A stretch of 64,000 nucleotides of DNA. It comes from Dipteronia dyeriana. Its lineage: Eukaryota > Streptophyta > Magnoliopsida > Sapindales > Sapindaceae. The position numbers and the translations under genes are program-made. The notes beneath the pieces are model-generated. The model saw only the letters and a list, made by a program, of their open reading frames with translations. It made no database searches and was not told the DNA's origin. Below are positions 10,201-20,971 of the stretch, piece after piece. Position 1 is the stretch's first letter, and each line of letters opens with the position of its first letter. The DNA lies in assembly GCA_032871835.1 (NCBI GenBank), contig CM065295.1, positions 43,894,360 through 43,958,359 on the forward strand, read 5' to 3'.

Positions 10201-10880
10201 TAGCCCGACAAAGGTATCAGGAGGGCTATCTAGCTATTTTCTGGTCTCAAGATCTTGATGACAATTATGCTTTTACACTCAGACCCTTCTTGGGGGTGGT
10301 AGCCCGATCTAGGCATCAGGAGGGCTATCTAGCTATTTTATAGTCTCGAGATTTGGATGACAATTATACTCTTACACTCAGACCCTCATTGGGGGTGGTA
10401 GTCCGACCAAGGCATTAGGATGACTATCTAGTTGTTTCCTGGTCTCGAAATCTAGATGGCAACTATGCTCTTACACTCAGACCTTTCTTGGGGGTGGTAG
10501 CCCGACCAAGGCATCAGGAGGGCTTTCCATCTATTTCCTGGTCTCGAGATCTGGATGGCAGCTATTCTTTTACATTCAGATCCTTATTGGGTGGTAGCCC
10601 GACTAAGGCATCAGGGTAGTGAGGGGGCTTCCCTGACTAGTTCCTGGCCTTGAGATATATATGGAAACTATGCTCTTACACTTATACCCTTCATGGCGAG
10701 AGTGCCCGACCATGGTATCAGGAGGGCTTTCCAGCTATTTCATGGTCTCTCGAGATCTAGATGGCAACTATGCTCTTACACTCAAACCCTTTATGGTAGG
10801 GGGTGGTGCCCAACCATGTCATCAGGAGTAACGAGGGGGCTTCCCCGGCTAGCCCCTGGTCTCGAGGCAGTTATGTCGAA
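10201..10880. repeat. Tandem repeat, ~99-bp unit, about seven copies
   Basis: Units starting at TAGCCCGA or a variant begin at 10201, 10300, 10399, 10498, 10595 and about 10703, with a last partial copy from about 10804. The first three periods are exactly 99 bp; later ones are about 97-108 bp. Conserved blocks are GGCATCAGGAGGGCT, TGGTCTCGAGATCT and TTACACTCAGACCC. The two last copies share an inserted GAGGGGGCTTCCC segment. Tandem repeats in this untranslated region are known for Tat/Ogre elements and can seed satellite DNA. Confidence 0.9.
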
Positions 10881-11279
10881 TTTATCCATGGAGAACCTAA
10901 TAGAATATGGATAATTTTATATTTTATGGAGAACAAAATCGTAGATAGAGAAAGCAGACTTTATTGATGATAAAAAGTGGAGTACATTGTTGTTGGGGAT
11001 TATATTGAAACCTAAATAGAGGTAGTCTGCTCATGAATCCCCTACTTAGGCGTAGTACTTCCTCAAGTGATTTGCATTCCAGGTATGATCAATGGGTCAA
11101 CCATCCATGTCTTCGAGGTTGTATGCCCCATTGCAAACCACTATCTATACCAAGAATGGCCTTTCCCATTTGGATCCTAGGGTCTGACATCTTTCTACTA
11201 TTCAAGATCAATTTCCTGAGAACTAGATCCCCTTTCTTAAAGTTCCAGATTCTAACTTTTATGTTGAAGTACCTAGCGA
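10881..11279. other. Spacer between repeat block and integrase end
   Basis: No clear gene is present. It probably contains the decayed C-terminal end of gypsy-1 integrase: the minus strand near 11030-11280 gives only short broken ORFs. Confidence 0.45.
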
Positions 11280-12190
11280 TCTTGCTTTAGTAAATCACCA
11301 CTTTCTCAGCTACCTGGTCTTGTTTCTCTTCTAAGAGATCGAGATTAGCTCGGAACTTGACCTCGTTGCTTCCATGTTCATAGTGTTGCACTCTGAAGGA
11401 GGTTATCTTGTTCTTGATGGGAAAAACTGCTTCAACCCCAAAGGCTAGGGAGTAGGGTATCCCTACGGTAGTTGTTCTCTTTATAGTCTGGAAAGCCTAG
11501 AGAACCCCAAGAAGCTTCTCGACCCATTTTCCCTTATCTGTTGTAACTTCTTCTTCAACAGCTTCTTTAGAGTCTTGTTGGTGGATTCAACTAGCCCATT
11601 AGTCTGAGGGTTTGCTACTGAAGCGAACCTGGGGTCGATTCCTAAGCCTTCGTAAAAGTCCTTGAATCGGGCATTGTCAAACTACTTGCTTAGGTCGGCA
11701 ACAATGACAAGAGGGGTTCCGAGTCTGTAGACAAAATTGTTTTGATAAACCTTATCATATTCTTTTTTAATATCTGGGAGAGAGATCCGGCTTTGACCCA
11801 TACTGTAAAATAGTCAATTGCCATAATAGCATGCTTCGCTTGTCTAGGGGTGGGAAGTGGTCCGATTGGGTCAACCCCCCCCCGCCCATAGCGAAGGGGT
11901 AAGGCAAGTTGAGAGATGACAACCGCTCCGGAGGGATGTGACTTAAGTTCAAGGTTTTCTAGCATGGTTCGTAGGATTGTACAAAGCTCATTGTATCTTG
12001 ATGAATAGTTGGCCAGTAATACCCCATGCGGAGCACCATATATGCTAGAGCTTCCCAACTAATGTGATTTCCGCTGTCCCCAGAGTGTACCTCTCTCAAC
12101 ACCCATTTGGCATCATCGGGATGCAAACAACGAAGCAAAGGAAATGACCTATCCCTCCTGTAGAGTTCTCCATCTACAAGCAATATCGGA
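11280..12190 (-). pseudogene. pol: Integrase region of gypsy-1 pol (broken)
   Basis: Integrase inserts element DNA into the genome. The minus-strand ORF 12183-11959 has the zinc-binding HHCC region (HSGDSGNH, then GYYWPTIHQD and a single Cys; the first Cys of the pair reads as part of SYEPC). The next ORF, 12058-11690, starts the catalytic core with DPIGPLPT, AKHAIMAIDYFTVW and later a frameshift near TDS. In another frame, 11690-11560 continues with FDNARFKDFYEGLGI and PQTNGLVESTNKTLKK, which supplies the catalytic Glu. Stops and at least two frameshifts interrupt it. Confidence 0.8.
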
Positions 12191-12399
12191 TAGATAGCCT
12201 CTTAATTCTTCAGGCCTGATCGGGTTATTCGGGAAGCCTTCCTTCTTAGAGATAAGCAACTATTGGATCCATCCAGTAAGGCTGACGATTTAAGAGGCAA
12301 ATTTCCTTACCCGTTGTAATTCTTGGTTAGGATTTCACTTGGATGGGAACTCCTCGTGGTAAGGCTTGGCCACCATTCGTAACTATCTTAGCTAGAACA

Positions 12400-13060
12400 T
12401 CTGCTCGATGGTTTTATTGTCGAGGAACCTGCTTGATCTTGAATCCCTTAAATTTATTTCTAAGCAGCTGAACTAACTTAAGGTGAGCGATCATGTTATC
12501 CCATTTTGCTTGGTAAATCCCTAAAACTTGATTGAATACGAGTAATGAGTCACTCTTGACCGGTAGGCAGTCGGCCCCCAGCTCGATGGCTGCCTTTATT
12601 TTGGCTAGGAGGGCTTCGTAGTCCACCTCATTGTTGGTAGCCTTAAACCCGAATCTGAAGCAGTAACAACATTCAGTCCCTTCTTGGTCCACTAGAACTA
12701 TGCCAACTCTTCCCTCAACTTGTCTGGATGCTTTATCTGAGCAAAAGACCCAGGACTTGCAACCTTTTGGCCAGCTTTCGACCTCTGAAATCTGTTCAAA
12801 ATCTAGACTCCATACTGCAAGGGTCGCCTGGCTTGAGAGCGTTGAGAATTCTGCCATGAAATCCGCCAAAGCCAAGGCTTTGACTGTGGTTTTGGGTTTG
12901 TACTTCAAATCAAACTGGGTGAGCTCCAGGACCCATAAAAATAACCTTGTCGATACATCCGGCCTCTGTTAAAATTGGTGGAGAGGCTGGTCCTTCACCA
13001 CTGATATTAAGTGAGCTTCCTCACCGAAGTCACCAGAGCATAGGTGTTTCTCCAGAAGAG
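12400..13060 (-). pseudogene. pol: Second RNase H domain of gypsy-1 pol
   Basis: A 164-codon open frame (12908-12414) carries SDKASRQVEGRVGIVL, TNNEVDYEALLAKIKAA and KSDSLLVFNQV. These supply the Asp, Glu and Asp of an RNase H fold. It lies downstream of the normal retroviral-type RNase H, separated by a hinge (MKYKPKTTVKALALADF). An extra plant-type RNase H at this place is the hallmark of the Tat lineage. The region 12910-13060 joins it to the first RNase H with a stop between. Confidence 0.75.
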
Positions 13061-14080
13061 TATAATTTTTCTCTGGCTTGGTTAGAGCATGAATCACTTA
13101 GTAGATAGGTCGTTGGACCTTGTCTCCACATTCATTTATCAAAGCCCCACTTACTGCAGTTTTTAAAACAGCCAAGTAGATTTGCAGTTCCTCTCTAAGA
13201 CTTGGCTTAACTTGCAATGGAGGGCTTGTTAGATACTTCTTTATAGCTTGAAAGGCTTGCTCGCTTTCTTGGTCCCATTTAATGTTTCTTCCCTGCTTGA
13301 TAGCTTTAAAGAAAGAGAGGCATTTACCGGTGAAGCTAGAAATGAACCTGTTGAGTGCTGCTACCTGTAAGGTCAAGAATTTAACATGTTTAAGTGATTT
13401 GGGGGATTCTAGGTCCAAGATAGCCTTGATCTTTACTAGGTTAGCCTATATGCCTCTTTCATGGACTATGAAGCCCAAAAACTTCCCCGCAGTTACCCCA
13501 AAAGCACATTTGGTGGGGTTCAATCTCATCTGGTTTTTCCTTAGATCGTGAAAGTTCTGTGAAGGTCATTTTGATATCCTTCTATTGATTATGACTTTAT
13601 GATCATGTCGTCAATGTACACCTCCATCGACCTTCTGATCTTGTGCCTGAACAATCAGTTAACTAGCAGCTGGAATATAGCCCCGACATTCTTAAGACCA
13701 AACGACATCACCTTGTAATAGTACAGACTCTGACCGGTAATGAAACTAGTCTTATCCTGGTCAGCTGGATGCATCTTAATCTGGTTGTACCTTGAGAATG
13801 CATCCATAAAGTTTAGGAGCTTGTTCCCATATGTGGAGTCAACCAACTGATCTATCTTTAGCTAGGGAAAACTATCTTTTGGACATGCCAGGTTGAGGTC
13901 GGTGTAATCGACGCATATACACCACTTCCTATTCGCCTTTGTGACCACGACAATATTGGTTATCCATTTAGGGTAGCGTGCCTCTCTGATGAAGCCTGCT
14001 CTGATTAATTTGTCCACTTCCGCCTGAACCACAACGTTTTTTCGACATTAAAGTGATGCCTTTTTTTCTTGACAGGCTTG
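13061..14080 (-). pseudogene. pol: Reverse transcriptase and first RNase H of gypsy-1 pol
   Basis: RT copies the element RNA into DNA. Minus-strand pieces in order: AGFIREARYPKWI and VDYTDLNLACPKDSFP (about 14020-13860), then ORF 13846-13655 with VDSTYGNKLLNFMDAFSRYNQI and DKTSFITGQSLYYYKVMSFGLKN. The catalytic box MEVYIDDMIIKS lies at about 13590-13625, so YIDD is intact. ORF 13418-13098 gives the thumb and RNase H start (FTGKCLSFFKAIKQGRNIKW, EQAFQAIKKYLTSPPL). Stops near 13655 and in the DSFP region, plus frameshifts, break the gene. Confidence 0.85.
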
Positions 14081-14148
14081 AAGGTAAGATCCACTGCTAA
14101 TCGGTGAGCAGCCAAAGACATTATGATCCCGAGCATATTGTCGTGACT

Positions 14149-14850
14149 CTAAGCGAAGATTTCACTGAATTCTTCTGAAAGCCCGATCAAACCTTTCTTC
14201 ACTCCCAGCTCGAGGGTAGCTCCAACCTTAATGACCTTAGAAGGATTGTCCTTCCTGATGGATATCTCAACTAGCTTGTCCACAGGACGTCTGCTGGCCA
14301 ATTCCCTGTTACGTTCTTCCACATCCGACATCACGGGGTCATCCTCCGGATGATTTGCAGGCTCTATATCTTTGAAGGTAATCCCAGATGTTTCCCCACC
14401 CAGGATCGTTGTAACCTGTACAAACTATTTTGCTAGAGCTGTCGGGTTGACAGATACTATATAGCACTTCCGGGCTGCTTGCTGGTAACGACGCACCTCT
14501 CTCACCCTGTCCCCTACTAGAAACTTTAGGACGTTGTGGCAAATGGATAAGACCTCTTTCAAGGATGACAAGAAAGGTCTTCCTACTATCGCGTTGTTGA
14601 TCGATGGGGTATCTACCACAACAAAGTCTGTCATAACATTTTGCTTGAGAGGTACTATTCCAGCGATCACTAGGAGGATCTTCAATCCCACTGGTATGAT
14701 CGAGTCCCTAGTGAATCCATATAGCGAGGTTGTGCAGCTATTTTAACACCATTGTTTCAAATTAAACTTCTCTAAGGTATCTTTAAAGATGATGTCGATG
14801 TTACTGCCTGTGTCATCGAGCACACGGTGGACCACGCAATATAGCAATTT
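14149..14850 (-). pseudogene. pol: Protease and pre-RT spacer of gypsy-1
   Basis: The aspartic protease active site reads DDTGSNIDI around 14800-14815 on the minus strand, so DTG is kept. ORF 14691-14425 continues with VVVDTPSINNAIVGRPFLSSL, the flap/ALGRP-type region of gypsy proteases. ORF 14334-14149 is the acidic linker to RT. At least one stop (near 14750) and a frameshift separate the parts. Confidence 0.75.
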
Positions 14851-16875
14851 ATACCGTTACCACCATGGGATCGTTATGAGGCTGTACGGTGTTGTAGACA
14901 TCTGTCTCGGTAAAAATAATATGTACTGACTGGGAGAGGCCAGCCAGGCTCTGGTCAACCTTGAAGATACCTCGACCTTTATCTACAAGAGGAATCTTCC
15001 TTACGTGGTTTTTTCTAGTATTATTGGAGGTGTCAGCCAGTGTGGGCCTTCCACTTATGGTATGTATCACCTGGATTTGGTGCATCAGATTAGTCTGCTC
15101 GCCCCTTCTCTTCTCAGTGTGCTCGTGGATCTCAGCTTGTACTTCTCTTCCAGTCTGAATACTGTCCCTGACTTGCTGCAAGAACTCTATCAAACATCCT
15201 CCCCTTATCATATCCTCGATCTGGTTACGCAGGTTATATCACTCTGAAGTGTTTGGACCCATGTCTTCATGGAAGTCGCAGTACTTGTACCGGTTCCTCC
15301 TATCGACTGGGCTTTCATGGGTACGGGCTTCTGTAGTAGCCCCTTGTCCTGAATAGCGAGATATATTGTTTCACAGAATGCATTTAATGGGTGTAGTAAT
15401 CATACCCTCTCTCATCTCGCTTTATAGGGGCTATTATCCTAGGAAAAGGTGAAACTCACGGAGGGGTTTGCCTTGTTGGATACATTTCTTGCTTGGGTTG
15501 AGAAGTGGGGAAGCGGTATGTCGACCAATTGGGAGGTTTTTTCTGATTTTCTGATTTTCTGAGCTGGCTCAAGTTTGGGAGCTTCCTTCTTCTAGAGCTT
15601 CACCGTTCTCATATCGTCATGCTCCATCTTGACCTTGAGTTGTTTGTCAATTTTGACTTGCTCTACAGCCCGATCATAGACCTTTTGGTAGGTTTTGGGA
15701 GGTCGCTTGGCAAAGGACTGGAAAAGCTTACCCCACCACAGGTTCCGTTGGATGTTAGCAAGTGTCTCTTTCTCAGAAAAGCCTCAAATCTGGATGACTT
15801 CCTTATGGAAACATTCCACGTAGGATTAGAGTGTCTCACCTCACTCTTGGATCCCATACTGCATGTGTATGAGATCATTTGGATGCGGTTAGAGCCTTTG
15901 GAACTACAAGAAAAAAAATTTGTTGACAGCTTTGTGAAGGAATCCACTCTGCCAGCTGACAGCTTTTTGAACCAAGTATTTACGTAGTCAGTCAGGGTGG
16001 TAGGGAACATCCTACACATGGCCGCCCTGGTGGTATTTTGGAATTCCATTTGTTGGACGAAGCTCTCCAATTGGCTCAAGGGGTCTTTTGTCTCGAAAAA
16101 TTTATCTATTGGCATCTAAAATTTTCACGGGAGCTTTGCCTCCCAGATTCTTCTAGTGAAGGGAGCATTCATCTCGCTCAAAAGATCCTTCTTATCCTCA
16201 TGGTACTTTCCCTTCTTTATCTGTTGGATCTCCTTCTGTAGCTTTGCCAGCTGGTCTCTCAAGCGTTTGTTCCCCGAAATATTTGAGTTGACCTCAATCT
16301 CCTCGTTGTTAGATCCCTCTGATGAACTGGCGATCTCTACCCGGTCATCTCTATGAATGGGATATGCTAGGGGGATTTGCTGGCTACCTTCCTTTCTAGC
16401 CCGGGCTTCCCTTTTTGAAGCCACCGGGGCAGGGGCCTCTCGCCGTTCCTAGGGCAGGGCATCCGCTGCAGATTTAACTCGCCTGGGTTGGTAATATGAT
16501 GGTCTTCCAAGAAATGGGGGCATGGCCCTAGCTTAACCAGGATCGAAGGTTGAGGCCTGGTTCTATCATGGGTTGGCTCTGGAGGAGGAGGTCCCAAGCG
16601 ATCAAAGGCGGGACGCCTAGCTCCCGGCCTGCTAGGATCTCCCTGAGTGTTCTGATTTGCTGGCTGGATCGCAAAGCCCTCAGCAAACAGGCCAAGATGA
16701 ACATTCTCCACGAAGGTCAGCACTTATTGGTCGAGCGCAGACTGGCTTATCATAAGAGGACTAGAAGCCGTCGCAGCGGTTGGTTGGTCCGGAGCTTGGC
16801 TGTGACTTCCGGATTTTCTTCCCTTCTTCAGGGCATTTCGTGTCGATATTGTCCCTAGGAGGAGCAGAGCCTCAT
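14851..16875 (-). pseudogene. gag: gag of gypsy-1 (broken)
   Basis: The minus-strand ATG at 16875 starts MRLCSS, aligned with MRLRSSQ in gypsy-2. Proline/arginine-rich N-terminal sequence (16723-16367) follows, then a Ser/Glu-rich and coiled segment (16424-16125). The capsid-like retrotransposon gag domain comes next (16115-15800: PLSQLESFVQQMEFQNTTRAAM, LTDYVNTWFKKLSAG). The C-terminal part at 15211-14851 (FLQQVRDSIQTGREVQAEI, HNDPMVVTV) leads into protease. A stop lies after MRLCSS, others lie near 16450 and 15663, and there are several frameshifts. Confidence 0.8.
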
Positions 16876-16938
16876 AATTCCTACAAAATAAAAAATAGGT
16901 AATTGTTTATTTGATTAACTGGGTGTGGAGTTTTCCCA

Positions 16939-16950
16939 CAGACGGTGCCA
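16939..16950 (-). other. Primer-binding site, gypsy-1
   Basis: The minus strand reads TGGCACCGTCTG, five bases inside the LTR end. Gypsy-2 has the same twelve bases and the same spacer length (51910-51921). I do not assign the tRNA with confidence. Confidence 0.75.
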
Positions 16951-16955
16951 GAAAG

Positions 16956-18111
16956 TGTTAATGGAAAATTTACTCGAGGTGAGAAATTCCAGTTAACACC
17001 CTTAAGACCACTACCACGGAGGTGGTAGCCGGGGTTGGTACCTTTGTTACCTAACTTGGTAGAATAAAAGTGAGTGTTTGAATGTTAATACAATGGGAAT
17101 GGGAATATAACTCGTTATTATAGATCATGTATGTCGTACAAAAAACTCACAAATACTTTCAATCTCGTTGGGGTACAGTAGGGTGGCAACCTCGTGCCTG
17201 TCGAATAGTATAATACAGTGATGGCTGTGTTCTGAAGTCAGAGTTTTGGCCAAAGTTGACTCTCTCTTTTTCTATGTTACTTGTTCTATCAGCTGTCCCT
17301 CTCTCTTGGTGATCATGCTTGGCTATATTTATACATGGTCTGAGTCGTTTAAACTTTTGAATCTCCCACCATGATTCTCTGAATCTATTATCTCCTTATC
17401 AGGCGGGATATTTTTTTTAAAGGTCATTGACTTTAGCTTAATGATAGAGCTGGGAATATCTTTGGTGGAGATAAGTTTGTTTCCTTTTTGGACTCAATCA
17501 CTTGCCTATCACATACGCAGTCATTTAACGATCGTTAGAGTGTAGATATGATCCTGTGTACCTTCAAGTTGTGACACCCCATGAAGGTCGTCGAGCATGG
17601 TGTTTGCTCCCACAAAGTGTGGGAGGGTTATATCTATGTCTTTGTACTAGAAGCTTGGTCTGACTTTTCTCGTTCACTTGGAGCTTGATATGGCCCTGTA
17701 AACACCCTTTAAAGGTAAGGGAGCTTCAGCAAGCTCCTTCATTCTTATCCAGCTGGGTTCGAATTTTCCTTTGGCAAAGTGGAGCAATGTTATAGCGTGA
17801 ACCTAATGTCTTTGAAGATCCTTTTTATGTCTGGAGAGGACTGCGAGCTTCTGGGGAGGATACAAGGTAATTTCGACCTAGGGGAGCCTGTACCGTCATG
17901 CGTTGGGCTTCCCCTTAATTATTGTTTTAGTGTAAAGTGCTCAATTTGATCGTATCGGGTTCTACCCTGGGTTTTTCCAAACCTCGTCGAATCTTACTCG
18001 CATCTGTAGGGTGGCTCCCCATGGTTCCATGGTGGGTAACCTCGAGCTTGGATTCGGGCTAGAAGAGTGGAAAATTTCCCTTTTGTCCCTAGCCAAATTT
18101 GGCTATTAACA
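16956..18111 (-). repeat. 5' LTR of gypsy-1 (1.16 kb)
   Basis: In minus orientation it begins TGTTAATAGCC at 18111 and ends CCATTAACA at 16956. The first 45 bp (AATAGCCAAATTTGGCTAGG, then AAATTTTCCACTC-like) are shared with the LTRs of gypsy-2, the solo LTR at 52148 and gypsy-4. A palindrome, GCCAAATTTGGC, lies 8 bp from the 5' terminus. Confidence 0.9.
17324..17334 (-). promoter_or_regulatory. LTR promoter TATA box (gypsy-1)
   Basis: The minus strand reads GTATAAATATA. The same element occurs at matching places in the solo LTR (53003-53010), the gypsy-2 LTR (about 53550-53562, minus) and the gypsy-4 LTR (59594-59600). Confidence 0.65.
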
Positions 18112-18315
18112 CCCTGTGATGAAGCTAGTCTTGTCTTGATCGGTGGGGTGCATCATAATCTAGTTGTACCCCAAGAACGCATCTACGAAGCTGATGAGCT
18201 TATTTTCGACCATGGAATCCACTAGTTGGTCAATCTTTCATAGAGGAAAGATGTCTTTTGGGCACGCCCGATTGAGGTCGGTGTAGTCGACACACATACA
18301 CCACTTCCCATTTGC
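18112..18315 (-). pseudogene. pol: Gypsy-2 reverse transcriptase fragment
   Basis: On the minus strand this gives KANGKWCMCVDYTDLN, then DQLVDSMVENKLISFVDAF and HPTDQDKTSFITG, the fingers/palm region before the catalytic box. It continues directly from 39055-39255 once copia C is removed. It is cut on the other side by the LTR end of gypsy-1. Confidence 0.85.
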
Positions 18316-18320
18316 TTTTG

Positions 18321-20723
18321 TGTTAGGTTTTAGTTTGTGTTGACATTAGATCCATATCAAAATGATGTTTACTTGTAATGATTTAGTTGTTTAGATTCAT
18401 GATGATTCAAGCTTCAAGGAAGAAGAAACAACATGTTAAAGTAAGTTTTAAGTCTTCAAAGAGAAATGATGCAATTTGGTTATACAAAGGTATACTAAGA
18501 TCTTATCTTTCTTTTACAAGGCTTAGGCACACACACACAATTCATTCATATATGTCCCTGCATCGTTGTGCACCATGTATAACACATTCACACACTTGAA
18601 GATGAATGCTCATGCATTCGAATGAAAATAACATGTTTTGGAAAATGCATGATTGAAGACTATCTCTATGTAGTTTGCATTCTAGTGAGAAATGTGTTTG
18701 TGTGTGTATATGCTTGTATAACATGGATATTGAATTTGGATTTAGTCTTAAATCATTCATGATTGAGTTCTGGTCATTTCGGTTACTCATGCTATTGATT
18801 TCAAGTTCTAAGTCAAAAGATACTACACTTTCAACTTATGTTGCATACATTGTCTTCGCATTCATATATCGAGTCAAATTATTATTTTTTGGATTGAGTA
18901 TCTTATATGTCCATGTCCGTATGAGAGTTACAGTTTTTAATCCGTAAACGGATTTGAATTCCGAGTTTGGAGACCGGAGAATGGTCGAAGAACGCGAGGG
19001 AAGCGCGAGGGGATTGCACCATGGCTGAAGGCCTGGAGGTGTGCAAGCCTGAGATGGCACGTGGCCATCTCGGCCGCACAACCTTGCTTCCCTGAGAATC
19101 CAACGCGCCATCTTGGGGGACCATTACCAAATGAGGGCAAAATGGTCATTCTTGCTTTCTTCTTTCCCACTTCTTTATAAACTCTTTCCCTCTAACATTT
19201 TATTCTAAGAAGAAATTTAAAACAAGTGTGCATAAATTCTCTCTAAATTTTCTCACATTCCAAACACCATAACTTCTTCATTTGAACTCTGATTTGAGTG
19301 ATTCAAAGTTGAAATTGTTTATCTATTCATCCTCCATCTTTTCTCTGAATGTTTGAGTAAGTTTTACTGCTGTTTTTGGTGTCTAATCATACAAAAACGG
19401 GAGTGCACCTAAGTCAACTAAGGTATTGATTTTCTCTCAAAGTTTTCTTTTAAAACTTGGTCAATTGCCTTGGCTTTTCTTCTTCAACATATATTTGTAC
19501 ATTGTGAGTGTTCTGATTTTGTTTTGAACACTTTCAAAGCTAGATTGAATTTCAATTGAAATCATACATGTTGAGTTAGGTTTTGATTTTTGCATATGTT
19601 TCACATAATTGGGATTGTATTGTGCTAGCTTTGATTCTAGGACTATTTTATGATCTTTGATTGATTGATTTTAAGAAAATTAGTTCCTCACATGTATTAG
19701 GCTCTCTTGGTTGACTTTCTCACATAATACATGTGCTTATGTTCTTTTGAGCTATTCATGTGTTTTGATTGAATCTATGATTAGGAATATGCTCTAGAAG
19801 TTTAGCTTAAATCTAATTGACTTTGTCATATGATTTTAGCATGTTTTAGGTTTATGTGATTTAAGCTTGATCTTGTGATTTATTGAACATATCTTGTGAT
19901 TCAAGTTTAGATCTATGCATGTATCTAGGTTGTGATTAATATTAAACATATCTTACATAATCTAGATTGATTACACATGCATGATTAACTAGACTATATG
20001 TGATTTGTGCATTCATGCTTTTGTCTAGTATTTTCCATAGGGTGTGTTTATCATAGCATTATATGTTGTGTGCTTGTTTGCTTTTTGCATTCATGATCAC
20101 CTAGATGCCTTGTGAGAAGGAAGTCTTGACAATAGGTGTGAGACCTATGGTGTTGAGCAAGAAGTCTTGGCAAGAGGTGTGAGGCCTTGGATTGTTGAGC
20201 AAGGAAGTCTTGGCTAGGGTAGTGAAGATCCGGATAGTCGAGCAAGAAGTCTTGCCTAAAGTTGGGAGAACTCGAATAGGTGAGCGAGGAAGTCTTGACT
20301 AGAGTCGTGAGGAATTAGTTGAGCAAGAAGTCTTGCCTTGGGTCGTGAGGATCCGGATAAGGTGAGCGAGTAAGTCTTGACAAGAGGTGTGAGGCCTCGG
20401 ATTGTTGAGCATAGGGCGACAACTTCTAGAGTAGGATAAGAGGGTAGTTTCTAGGTGAAGAGGTTACTTAAGAGATTGTACTTGTCTTATCTATTAGTGG
20501 ATTTTGTTTGCCTGTGGCTGCTAGCCCGTGGATGTTTCCTCTTCGAAGGTTTACCAAGTTATATTTTGTGTCAACTTTTCTCTATTCCTATATCTCTAAT
20601 ATTTTTATTGTGGATAGAACTCTTTATATATGTTGACTTCCTTTCTATTATATAGATTATGTATGTGTTACAATTACTTGTTTGTATCACACTTTATTTA
20701 TGTTTATATATTGATTAATTGTC

Positions 20724-20768
<45 letters not shown>

Positions 20769-20887
20769 GATACAAGCAATCTAGAGGGACAAACTTTTGT
20801 TTGTTTCTAAGGGAGTCGAAAAAGGTGTCTAACATATTCACCCCATTCTAGGTTAGCCTTGAGCATTTAACCGTGATGGTATTTTCA
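18321..20887 (+). repeat. 5' LTR of copia C (2.57 kb)
   Basis: It starts TGTTAGG and ends TTTTCA. Modules: a single copy of the ~55-bp repeat (18538-18580), paired dyads (19048-19073 and 19090-19118), TATA, the 43-bp array (20121-20410) and an (AT)n run at 20730-20765. Compared with its own 3' LTR partner it has many point changes and one fewer 55-bp unit. Confidence 0.9.
19174..19181 (+). promoter_or_regulatory. LTR promoter TATA box (copia C)
   Basis: TTTATAAA lies downstream of the dyad pair, about 855 bp into the LTR. A start of transcription near 19205-19215 is inferred. Confidence 0.6.
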
Positions 20888-20889
20888 GT

Positions 20890-20901
20890 TGGTATCAGAG
20901 C
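20890..20901 (+). other. Primer-binding site, copia C (initiator tRNA-Met)
   Basis: TGGTATCAGAGC lies two bases after the 5' LTR. Confidence 0.92.
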
Positions 20902-20971
20902 AAGACACTAAGTTGCACTTAATGTGAGTCCGGGGTGATACATTCACGTTTTTTGTAAGGCGTTTGAAGTC

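Larger units (their letters stand above)
7474..18111 (-). mobile_element. Gypsy-1: Tat-like Ty3/gypsy retrotransposon
   Basis: In minus orientation it has a 5' LTR (18111-16956), PBS, gag, protease, RT, RNase H, a second RNase H, integrase, a tandem repeat block, an antisense ORF and a partial 3' LTR cut by copia B. The second RNase H and the antisense ORF between pol and the 3' LTR point to the Tat lineage. The complete 5' LTR end at 18111 directly abuts reverse transcriptase code of gypsy-2, so gypsy-1 inserted into gypsy-2; the left target duplication is outside the window. All genes are broken. Confidence 0.85.

Noticed and set aside
10201..10880. Possible CRISPR-like array
   Set aside because: The whole ~99-bp unit is repeated head to tail without unique spacers, and the context is a eukaryotic retrotransposon.
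20890..20901. Possible tRNA-Met gene fragment
   Set aside because: Only the 12-base tRNA complement typical of a primer-binding site is present, next to an LTR end; there is no tRNA body.
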